The position numbers and the translations under genes were made by a program. A DNA stretch of 6,107 bases from Spirochaetaceae bacterium (GTDB lineage Bacteria; Spirochaetota; Spirochaetia; Treponematales; Breznakiellaceae), in assembly GCA_031275595.1 (NCBI GenBank), contig JAISOO010000061.1:1-6107 (forward strand). The letters run 5' to 3'. The notes beneath the pieces were generated by a model. That model was not told where the DNA came from, did no database searches, and was given only the letters and a program-made list of their open reading frames with translations. Every line of letters begins with the position of its first letter. Positions within the stretch are counted from its first letter, which is position 1. This document shows, in pieces, positions 1-4,501 of this stretch.

Positions 1-193
1 CGGGCCGCACCGAGCGGATCTGCAGGCCGATCGCTCGGAGCTTGGCCTGGGCTTCGGGGAGTTTGCCCTCGGCGGCGGGCAGGACGAGGAATTCGGCGGC
101 GGTCAGCGCCGGGGTGGCCAGGTCGGGGTCCTGGGCCAGGGCAGCCAAAGCCGCTATGGCGGCAAAGATAATTGTGTGTTTCATGTTTTTCAT
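1..193 (-). CDS. Secreted protein of unknown function, N-terminal part (runs off left edge)
   Basis: An open frame of 64 codons begins at ATG 193 and leaves the window without a stop. The first 20 residues (MKNMKHTIIFAAIAALAALA) look like a signal peptide: two lysines, an Ala/Ile/Leu core and a probable cleavage site after ALA, before QDPDLA. There is no lipobox cysteine, so a secreted or periplasmic product is more likely than a lipoprotein. The visible mature part is Ala/Leu/Pro rich (e.g. AAEFLVLPAAEGKLPEAQ) and matches no family I recognise. An in-frame ATG at 196 is an alternative start, but 193 is 7 nt from the strong SD at 201-207 and 196 only 4 nt. That SD overlaps the TAA stop of the upstream lipoprotein frame, so the two are probably cotranscribed and translationally linked. 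This stretch is visibly richer in GC than the rest of the window. Confidence 0.7.
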   Translation of the reverse strand, partial: MKNMKHTIIFAAIAALAALAQDPDLATPALTAAEFLVLPAAEGKLPEAQAKLRAIGLQIRSVRP

Positions 194-200
194 CATCACA

Positions 201-207
201 CCTCCTT
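201..207 (-). promoter_or_regulatory. Ribosome binding site overlapping the upstream stop codon
   Basis: Read on the minus strand this is AAGGAGG, a near-perfect SD. Its first two A residues are the end of the TAA stop (208-206) of the lipoprotein frame. It sits 7 nt from ATG 193. The arrangement supports a real gene at the left edge and an operon with the gene upstream. Confidence 0.8.
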
Positions 208-772
208 ATTGATAGGTTACGGTAAAGGTTACGGCCTTGGCGTATTCCACGCCGCCGGTGGTTACGAAGACCGTCAATTCGTGATTCTTAATCGAAAGTT
301 GTTTTGCGGTCCGGGTGAAGGTATTGCCGGTTTCTCCCTGTATAACGTTGTCCAGTTTCCACCGGTACCCGGTAAAGGAACCGCCGACGGATACGGTTAT
401 CGGGGTGTCGGCGGACCAGGACAGATTCTGGGTTCCGTTCAGGATGATGGTCTCGTCCTGGGGCAGGCCGGTAAAGCTGACCGTTACCTGGGCGGTAGGC
501 GCCAGGGGGGTCTTGGAGACAGTTTCCCCGAAGCTCTTGTTGGGGTTCGGGAACGCATTGTCCACTGCCCTAACCGTAAAGGTGTACGCTGTTTTGTTGG
601 TAAGCCCCGTGGCGGTATAGGTCCCCGCGCCTTTGGCAACGGTGCCGCTGCCGTTGCCGGGGGTCCAGGTGATTTCAATGGAGGCCAGATCCGCGTCTGT
701 GGGATCGGTCCAGGTGAGGGTTACGCTTGTATCGCCGGGGGTTCCGGTAAGACCCGTCACTTCGGCAGGGGG
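206..772 (-). pseudogene. C-terminal part of the same lipoprotein, in frame beyond the amber codon
   Basis: Directly after TAG 773-775, and in the same frame, the sequence resumes with PPAEVTGLTGTPG, matching the starts of the earlier FN3 repeats (PPAKVSGLTGSPG and PPAAVAGLTAVPG). It encodes a third FN3 repeat (nt about 772-506, with WTDPTDADLASIEITW and GLTNKTAYTFTVRAVD), then a C-terminal beta domain (nt about 490-209, with SFTGYRWKLDN and LTVFVTTGGVEYAKAVTFTV). That last domain resembles one I recall recurring at the ends of treponemal lipoproteins. It ends at TAA 208-206. The first possible start is GTG 760, but it lies inside the FN3 fold, would omit its first strand, has no SD and no signal peptide. 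I therefore read this as the separated C-terminus of one roughly 612-codon gene. Readthrough or a sequencing error at the TAG cannot be excluded. Confidence 0.75.
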
Positions 773-1351
773 CTAAAGGTCGGAGTTAAGCGAACTGCTT
801 GGGGTTGCCACGGCGGTTTCCCCGGCGTTCAGGTTCCCCGCGGCGTCCTTCGCTTTAACCGTGAAGGTGTACTCGATCCCGTTGGTCAGGCCGGTAATGA
901 TCTTGCTGTTGGCCCGGTCCGCCCTGGTGGATTTGGTGACGGTTTCAGTGCCGCCGCTTCCGGCGGTCCAGGTAATTACGATAGAAGCCAGGTCCGCATC
1001 CGCCGGGTCGGTCCAGGTGAGCCGTACTATCCATTTGCCGGGGACAGCGGTAAGGCCGGCCACGGCGGCGGGGGGCGCGGTGTCCGCCGGGGTATGGGTA
1101 GTTGTTTCCCCCTCGCTCTTGTTCCCCGACGCGTCTACCGCCTTCACGGTAAAGGTGTACTCGGTCCCGTTGGTCAGGCCCGTGGCGGTATAGGTCTCCG
1201 CGCCTTTGTCCACGGTTGCACTGCCGTTACCGGAACTCCAGGTGATTTCAATGGAAGCCAGGTCCGTGTCCGCCGGATCGGTCCAGGAGAGACTTACCTG
1301 CCCGTTGCCGGGGCTTCCGGTCAGGCCGCTTACCTTGGCCGGGGGCGTGGT
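507..1351 (-). repeat. Three tandem FN3-coding repeats, outer two similar at DNA level
   Basis: Repeat 1 covers about 1351-1088, repeat 2 about 1081-803 and repeat 3 about 772-507. Repeats 1 and 3 are close at DNA level: 19 identical bases at 664-682 and 1237-1255, and 17 identical bases at 606-622 and 1179-1195. Both blocks are offset by exactly 573 bp (191 codons). Repeat 2 is more diverged. Homologous exchange between repeats 1 and 3 would be in frame. Confidence 0.75.
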
Positions 1352-2044
1352 GTCCGCGGCCTCCGCCTTTTCGAGGGTCAGGTTTTGGCCCGTCACGTTT
1401 TCGGCGGAAACGGTAACGCTCAGGGTGCCGTTTGCATAGCCTTCAAGAGACGCCTCGATGGTGTAGGTCCCGGCGGGTACGCCGCTGATGGTATACGCTC
1501 CGTCCGCCCCGGCGGTAACCGCCGAGCCCAGGGGCGTGCCGTCCTTTTTAATCGAGACTGAAGCGTCTGCGGCGCCGGCCCCGTCGCTGGTGCTGATGAC
1601 GCCGCTTACGGTGTAGGTAACCGTACCGGTCTTAACCAGGGTCAGGTCCTTGCCCGTTACGTTGCCGGCTACGGCAAAGGCGGCAATCGTGCCGGTGTCG
1701 TAGCCCTCAAGGGTCACCCGGATGCCGTAGAGCCCCTCGGCAACGTTGCTGATGGTATAGGCGCCGTTTGCGCCGGCGCTTGCCGGGGAGCCGCTGGCCG
1801 CGCCGTCCGCGGTAAGCTGAACCGACGCGCCTGCGGCGCTAGCCCCGTCGCTGGTACTGATAGTACCGCTTACGGTGTAGGTGTCCGCCGGGGGATCGGT
1901 GGTCCCATTGCCGCAGGAGGCAGCGAGCAGGACGAGCGCCGCCAGGACCGCCCCAAGGGAACGAGAAAAGGCAAGATTTTTTAAGGGATTACGGGGGGGG
2001 GGGGGGGGGGGTAAATGATACCGTATATTTCGGTATATTGTCAA
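773..2044 (-). CDS. Surface lipoprotein with carboxypeptidase-regulatory-like and FN3 repeats; upstream part, ends at an in-frame amber codon
   Basis: The 423-residue frame starts at TTG 2044. Order of parts: a poly-proline stretch (residues 12-17) encoded by the homopolymer; a signal peptide with basic n-region (LKNLAFSRS), core GAVLAALVLL and lipobox LAASC (lipid-bearing Cys44); two carboxypeptidase-regulatory-like repeats (about 55-138 and 143-226, each opening TYTVSG and containing DGAYTIS or NGAYTIS and LEGY); and two FN3 repeats (about 233-319 and 324-414, with GLT, WTDPAD, DLASI, GLTNG, EYTFTVKA). FN3 and regulatory-like domains are typical of surface-exposed proteins; the ligand is unknown. 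TTG 2044 has no SD. GTG 2057, with a good SD, is one base out of frame because of the 19-base tract, so the natural start is uncertain. The frame stops at TAG 773-775, yet the same frame continues downstream with a third FN3 repeat. It is probably a phase-variable gene, now interrupted, or a decaying one. Confidence 0.82.
   Translation of the reverse strand: MTIYRNIRYHLPPPPPPRNPLKNLAFSRSLGAVLAALVLLAASCGNGTTDPPADTYTVSGTISTSDGASAAGASVQLTADGAASGSPASAGANGAYTISNVAEGLYGIRVTLEGYDTGTIAAFAVAGNVTGKDLTLVKTGTVTYTVSGVISTSDGAGAADASVSIKKDGTPLGSAVTAGADGAYTISGVPAGTYTIEASLEGYANGTLSVTVSAENVTGQNLTLEKAEAADTTPPAKVSGLTGSPGNGQVSLSWTDPADTDLASIEITWSSGNGSATVDKGAETYTATGLTNGTEYTFTVKAVDASGNKSEGETTTHTPADTAPPAAVAGLTAVPGKWIVRLTWTDPADADLASIVITWTAGSGGTETVTKSTRADRANSKIITGLTNGIEYTFTVKAKDAAGNLNAGETAVATPSSSLNSDL
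1367..1882 (-). repeat. Two tandem carboxypeptidase-regulatory-like repeats
   Basis: Two copies of about 84 codons (1882-1631 and 1618-1367) encode beta-sandwich units with the shared pattern TYTVSG-x-IST-SDGA, then GAYTIS, LEGY and NVTG-x-(D/N)LTL. They follow directly after the lipidated N-terminus and probably act as a stalk or spacer presenting the FN3 repeats. Confidence 0.75.
1993..2011. repeat. 19-base G tract (poly-C on the coding strand), probable phase-variation tract
   Basis: Nineteen consecutive G residues on the plus strand lie between the likely start codon and the signal-peptide core of the minus-strand lipoprotein gene. Tracts this long are prone to slipped-strand mispairing, and poly-G/C tracts are established phase-variation elements in Treponema (for example tpr and related outer-membrane genes of T. 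pallidum). Reading from GTG 2057, a tract of 18 or 21 joins the lipoprotein frame; 19 gives a 22-residue peptide ending at TAA just past the tract; 20 gives a 25-residue peptide ending at another TAA. The written length may also be a sequencing estimate. Confidence 0.85.
2015..2044 (-). promoter_or_regulatory. Candidate promoter abutting the homopolymer, with a dyad in the spacer
   Basis: On the minus strand there is a perfect -35 TTGACA (2044-2039), an 18-bp spacer and TATCAT (2020-2015, five of six matches to TATAAT). Transcription would begin within the C tract. A 6-bp inverted repeat, ATACCG (2018-2023) and CGGTAT (2031-2036) on the plus strand, overlaps the spacer and -10 and could be an operator. 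A problem is that no ATG, GTG or TTG in the lipoprotein frame lies between the tract and the lipobox, so a transcript from here would have no ordinary start codon. The match may partly be coincidence inside the translated leader. Confidence 0.45.
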
Positions 2045-2054
2045 GGAAAATTTT

Positions 2055-2071
2055 CACAAAGTTTCTCCTTT
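2055..2071 (-). promoter_or_regulatory. SD and GTG start of the phase-variable lipoprotein leader
   Basis: The minus strand reads AAAGGAG (2071-2065), a 7-nt gap, then GTG (2057-2055), an ideal initiation signal. Translation gives VKIFLDNIPKYTVSFT followed by prolines from the C tract. At 19 C it stops at once at TAA. One base fewer, or two more, would continue into the signal peptide and lipobox. This is the best-supported start, which is why I read the present tract length as an OFF state. Confidence 0.65.
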
Positions 2072-2122
2072 GGGAATCTGTGCAAACTTTTGGTTTGGTA
2101 CAAAATCCCTTCATTTTAACTG

Positions 2123-2137
2123 TCCGCCAACGGCGGA
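2123..2137. promoter_or_regulatory. Short perfect inverted repeat in the divergent intergenic region
   Basis: TCCGCC-AAC-GGCGGA has 6-bp arms and a 3-nt loop, GC-rich within an AT-rich gap. No T run follows on either strand, so it is unlikely to be a terminator. On the minus strand it lies just before a TAAAAT that could be a -10 for the GTG 2057 transcript, so an operator is possible. Otherwise the gap 2072-2236 shows no gene. Confidence 0.35.
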
Positions 2138-2236
2138 TAGAAAATAATACCATGAATAATAAAAAAGTGCAAAATAAAAAGGCAATAATAGCCGGGTACC
2201 GTATTTTTCAGTTTAAAATTACCCCGTTTCTTTTCC

Positions 2237-2265
2237 TTGACCTGAAATACAGAATAGGGTATTTT
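2237..2265 (+). promoter_or_regulatory. Candidate promoter of the membrane-protein/mutT operon
   Basis: TTGACC (2237-2242), a 17-bp spacer and TATTTT (2260-2265) resemble a sigma-70 promoter. The predicted start of transcription near 2272 lies downstream of the ATG at 2267 and upstream of the SD at 2287-2292, which favours ATG 2303 as the start of the first gene. Confidence 0.5.
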
Positions 2266-2302
2266 TATGAGAGATGCCCATTATCTAAAGGAACGGAAAA
2301 AC

Positions 2303-2707
2303 ATGATACAATTCTATTTTTTGTCTATAGTTTTTAACGCCGCCGCGGGATATTGCCTGATTACCGCCGGGGAAGAGGGAACCATGGAACCCAGCCTGCG
2401 GTCTTCCCTGCAGAACGAGACCTTCCATCTTATCCTGGGTATCCTTGCCACGGTAACCGGCTTGTTAAAGCTCCTGTCCGCGGTTCAGGGGGATGTTCCG
2501 GTGCTGGGGGACCTCCTCCCCGCATTGGTCGGATTCGCCACCGGGTTTATCCTGCTTTTTGACTATTACCGCAGCCGGACTACCATAGTATCGGCGCTGT
2601 CCGAAAGACTGGAGGGGCTTTTATCAAAAAATAAAAAGTGGATAGGCTTTCTTTCCCTTGCGGTCGCGGGGCTCCACTTTTTGTTTCCCACGGTACTTTT
2701 CCTCTAA
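2303..2707 (+). CDS. Small four-helix integral membrane protein of unknown function
   Basis: The product is 134 residues from ATG 2303. Four hydrophobic segments are visible: residues 2-21, 42-60, 66-88 and 112-134, the last ending at the C-terminus (HFLFPTVLFL). Polar loops lie at about 22-41 (TAGEEGTMEPS) and 89-111 (YRSRTTIVSALSERLEGLLSKNKK); the second is basic and probably cytoplasmic. I do not recognise the family and see no catalytic motif. An in-frame ATG at 2267 would add 12 polar residues, but it has a poor SD and falls at the -10 of the likely promoter. ATG 2303 has AAAGGA at 2287-2292 upstream, though with a longish 10-nt gap. The stop TAA overlaps the SD of the mutT gene that follows 12 bp later, so the two are almost certainly one operon. 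Any link to the Nudix enzyme is unknown. Confidence 0.75.
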   Translation: MIQFYFLSIVFNAAAGYCLITAGEEGTMEPSLRSSLQNETFHLILGILATVTGLLKLLSAVQGDVPVLGDLLPALVGFATGFILLFDYYRSRTTIVSALSERLEGLLSKNKKWIGFLSLAVAGLHFLFPTVLFL

Positions 2708-2711
2708 GGGG
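2706..2711 (+). promoter_or_regulatory. SD fixing the TTG start of the Nudix gene
   Basis: AAGGGG overlaps the TAA stop of the membrane-protein gene and lies 8 nt before TTG 2720. The first in-frame ATG encodes residue 26, too far inside the Nudix fold, so the TTG start is well supported. Confidence 0.7.
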
Positions 2712-2719
2712 CGGATATT

Positions 2720-3109
2720 TTGCGTAAATCCATTGCCGGCATAGCGGCGGAAGGGGGCAGAATTTTTATTGCCCGGCGGCTTCCCGGCGGTGATATGGGG
2801 GGTAAGTGGGAATTCCCCGGAGGCAAGGTAGAGGAAGGGGAATCCGATGAGGAGGCCCTTATCCGGGAATATGACGAAGAATTCGGGGTTCCCATCAGGA
2901 TCGGCGCCCTTTTAGGAACCGCTTCCTTTGAACATCAGGGCTGTGTCTGTATCTTAAACGCGTACCGGATCTATTTTGCAAGCCGTTCCTTTAACCTTAC
3001 GGAACATACCGAATGGCGATGGGTAAGCCTAAAAGAAATCGAAAAAATCGACTTTGTGGAGTCCGATCGTAAACTTATCCCCGCTTTAAATTTAAAACTG
3101 CACCTTTAA
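2720..3109 (+). CDS. mutT: MutT-type Nudix hydrolase (probable 8-oxo-dGTP or (d)NTP pyrophosphatase)
   Basis: The protein is 129 residues, the usual length of MutT-like enzymes, which hydrolyse oxidised or non-canonical nucleoside triphosphates to the monophosphate and pyrophosphate in the cytoplasm and so limit mutation. The Nudix box is complete: G35-x5-E41-x7-R49-E50-Y51-x-E53-E54-x-G56-V57, with Tyr where a Leu or other aliphatic is usual. REYDEE holds the metal-binding glutamates. The preceding KWEFPGGKVEEGE is typical of the MutT/NudG branch, as is the C-terminal WRWVSLKEI and FVESDRKLIPAL pattern. There is no signal peptide. The start is TTG, set by the SD at 2706-2711. The gene lies 12 bp after a small membrane-protein gene, probably as one operon, and its last 18 bp overlap the opposite-strand protease gene. 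Exact substrate (8-oxo-dGTP, or CTP/5-methyl-dCTP as in NudG) cannot be told from sequence. Confidence 0.92.
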   Translation: MRKSIAGIAAEGGRIFIARRLPGGDMGGKWEFPGGKVEEGESDEEALIREYDEEFGVPIRIGALLGTASFEHQGCVCILNAYRIYFASRSFNLTEHTEWRWVSLKEIEKIDFVESDRKLIPALNLKLHL

Positions 3110-4102
3110 GGAGAGCCCCGTATCCAGAGCCGCATACCCGGCGCCGGCGGAGTCGAATTCAGACCTGGCCTCGGCGCCGCTCTGCCAGATCTCTAATGAT
3201 TCTCCCCGGCTTCCCCTGATACGGCGGTACCCGCAATAGAGGGACAATAAAACCCGTTGGTGGGGGGAAAAGACCACTTCCCCCCGGGGTTCAAGCATAA
3301 TCCCCCCGGATACGTAATCATTGTATTGTACCCCCTTTATTAAATGATCATCCCGGGCCTTACAGAAAATAACGGGACCCATTTGGAAAGAGAAACTCAG
3401 GGTAAAAAAATCAAAAAGGGGAATGTCCAGGGAATAACCCAGCAAGGTAAAGATCAGCCATTCCTGGGAATAGGCGATTGCCGGTCCGTAGACCATCGTT
3501 TTTTCGATTGATTCATCCCAGGGCTCATATATACCGGTACCGGTTCTTTCCGCATATTGATAATACCCATCCTGGGCGGTCCATTTAAAACGCATATAGG
3601 AAAGACCGATAAAACTTTTTAAAAAGGGGCCTGTCTTAAAGGGAAGGGGAAGGGATATGCCGGTGGAAAAATCTATTAAGAGGACCCCCTTGGTATAGTT
3701 GTCATGGGAAGAAAAATGGGTAAGATCATTATTATTAACGATCGACATCCAGTCTCGGTCTTCCATGCTGCCGGTTTGGCGGGGAATCCCGAATTTTACC
3801 AGGAGTTCGCCGAAAAATCCGAGTTTTTCCCCGGGATCCCGCCGGGAAAACGACAGGGCGGAACCCACATAAAAGAGAGGCTTCAAATCCCAGAGTAATT
3901 GGCTTAAATATACATCGCTGTTTTCATATTTATATACGATTTCTTCCCCCTGGCCGTATAAAAAACCGGTAGAAGCGCCCACGGAGAAGGTATAGGGGAA
4001 TTGCCGGGGAACCGGGGCTTCCGTTTCCGCCACGAGGGGGGCTGCCGCAAGGAATACATACAATATGCTGACGAAGAACACAAAAAGGGGTATAGTTCTC
4101 AT
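3092..4102 (-). CDS. Omptin-family outer-membrane aspartyl protease
   Basis: From ATG 4102 the protein has 336 residues: a signal peptide of about 25 (MRTIPLFVFFVSILYVFLAA, cut after PLVA before ETE) and a mature part of about 311, close to the roughly 300 of OmpT and Pla. Omptin landmarks appear in order: an EIVY match to the ERVY around OmpT Glu27 (E54 here), SQLLWDL matching SQLDWKF (67-73), EDRDWM matching VDQDWM with the catalytic Asp pair (D115, D117), SSH at 131-133, and DDH matching DEH with the Asp-His dyad (D251, H253). The C-terminus SLKVQF ends in Phe, as expected for BamA-inserted barrels. Omptins cut host or other polypeptides at the cell surface. The OmpT Asp208 position is Ala (A249), so cleavage preference may differ. 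The frame stays open to 4228; ATG 4129 and TTG 4138 are other possible starts. None has a good SD. Confidence 0.78.
   Translation of the reverse strand: MRTIPLFVFFVSILYVFLAAAPLVAETEAPVPRQFPYTFSVGASTGFLYGQGEEIVYKYENSDVYLSQLLWDLKPLFYVGSALSFSRRDPGEKLGFFGELLVKFGIPRQTGSMEDRDWMSIVNNNDLTHFSSHDNYTKGVLLIDFSTGISLPLPFKTGPFLKSFIGLSYMRFKWTAQDGYYQYAERTGTGIYEPWDESIEKTMVYGPAIAYSQEWLIFTLLGYSLDIPLFDFFTLSFSFQMGPVIFCKARDDHLIKGVQYNDYVSGGIMLEPRGEVVFSPHQRVLLSLYCGYRRIRGSRGESLEIWQSGAEARSEFDSAGAGYAALDTGLSLKVQF
4068..4096 (+). promoter_or_regulatory. Candidate promoter for the SH3 lipoprotein/DUF445 operon
   Basis: CTGACG (4068-4073), a 17-bp spacer and TATAGT (4091-4096, five of six matches) point right from within the start of the protease gene. 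Transcription would start near 4103, only about 3 nt before ATG 4106, implying a leaderless or nearly leaderless message. No good SD precedes this ATG, which fits. The -35 is weak. Confidence 0.35.
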
Positions 4103-4112
4103 TATATGAGAA
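4096..4112. repeat. Perfect inverted repeat holding both divergent start codons
   Basis: TTCTCAT-TAT-ATGAGAA has 7-bp arms around a 3-bp centre. The right arm holds ATG 4106 of the plus-strand lipoprotein; the left arm holds, on the opposite strand, ATG 4102 of the protease. It could be an operator acting on both genes, or a by-product of both genes beginning ATGAGAA. Confidence 0.55.
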
Positions 4113-4501
4113 TAGGTGTATCTTTGCATTATGGTCAAGCGCTGATTATCACGGGCCTTTTCCTGTTTGGCCTGGGGGCCTGCGCCAGGACTTCGGAGGC
4201 CCTTCCGGTGCTTCCCCCCTCCACCCATCCCTTATCCCGTTCCCTTATCGGCTATGGGGTGATCAGCGCTTCCTATACCCATGTGTTTGACGAACCGCTG
4301 GAGAGGGCGGTTTCCCTGGGTTACCTGCGGAGGGGGGCCATAGTGGAGGTTCTGGAACGCCGGTTCGTGAATAGCCGGGAACGGGCGGAGCCCTGGGTGC
4401 TGGTGGGCGGCGATTACCGGGGCTGGATCAGGGAAGGGGCCATACAGATATATGATAACAGGGCCCAGGCTCAAACCGCGGCGGGGACCATGCATCAATG
4501 A
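4106..4501 (+). CDS. Small lipoprotein with SH3-like domain
   Basis: From ATG 4106 the product has 131 residues. Residues 1-25 form a lipoprotein signal peptide (core ALIITGLFLFGLGA) with lipobox LGAC and lipidated Cys26. After a Pro/Ser linker (residues 27-46), residues 48-116 look like a bacterial SH3-type fold: GVISASYTHVFDEP, SLGYLRRGAIVEVLER, then PWVLVGGDYRGWIREGAIQIY, the last matching the common ending of SH3b domains (W-x-V-x2-G-x-GWI). Such domains usually bind cell-wall or protein ligands; the partner here is unknown. The start is uncertain: there is no SD at the right distance, and an in-frame TTG at 4124 is a weaker option that would shorten the n-region. Its stop overlaps the DUF445 start (ATGA at 4498-4501), so the two proteins are probably made together and may both act at the envelope. 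Confidence 0.78.
   Translation: MRIGVSLHYGQALIITGLFLFGLGACARTSEALPVLPPSTHPLSRSLIGYGVISASYTHVFDEPLERAVSLGYLRRGAIVEVLERRFVNSRERAEPWVLVGGDYRGWIREGAIQIYDNRAQAQTAAGTMHQ
4109..4138 (-). promoter_or_regulatory. Candidate promoter for the omptin-like protease gene
   Basis: On the minus strand TTGACC (4138-4133), an 18-bp spacer and TATTCT (4114-4109) would start transcription near 4102, at the likely ATG itself. A TATAAT (4106-4101) also overlaps the ATG. No SD is seen for any candidate start, so a leaderless message is plausible but unproven. Confidence 0.35.

Noticed and set aside
206..760. An independent gene starting at GTG 760
   Set aside because: The GTG is inside the first strand of an FN3 repeat, has no SD or signal peptide, and the frame is continuous with the upstream lipoprotein except for one TAG.
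773..775. TAG read as an amino acid genome-wide (amber reassignment)
   Set aside because: The DUF445 gene ends with TAG at 5887-5889 just after its membrane anchor, so TAG acts as a normal stop. Local readthrough remains possible.
176..1561. A 461-codon plus-strand open frame across the lipoprotein gene
   Set aside because: It is the antisense shadow of the repeat-coding minus strand: glycine/arginine-rich, periodic with the FN3 repeats, no SD, and no recognisable domain. The opposite strand gives clear FN3 and regulatory-like domains with a lipobox.
2123..2137. Intrinsic terminator
   Set aside because: The hairpin is strong for its size but no T run follows on either strand.
2038..2337. 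A 99-codon plus-strand frame starting TTG in the AT-rich gap
   Set aside because: No suitable SD, composition typical of translated intergenic DNA, and it runs through the promoter and start of the membrane-protein gene in another frame.
4001..4105. A longer N-terminus for the SH3 lipoprotein from ATG 4001
   Set aside because: It would put 35 polar, charged residues before the signal peptide and reads antisense through the protease signal peptide.
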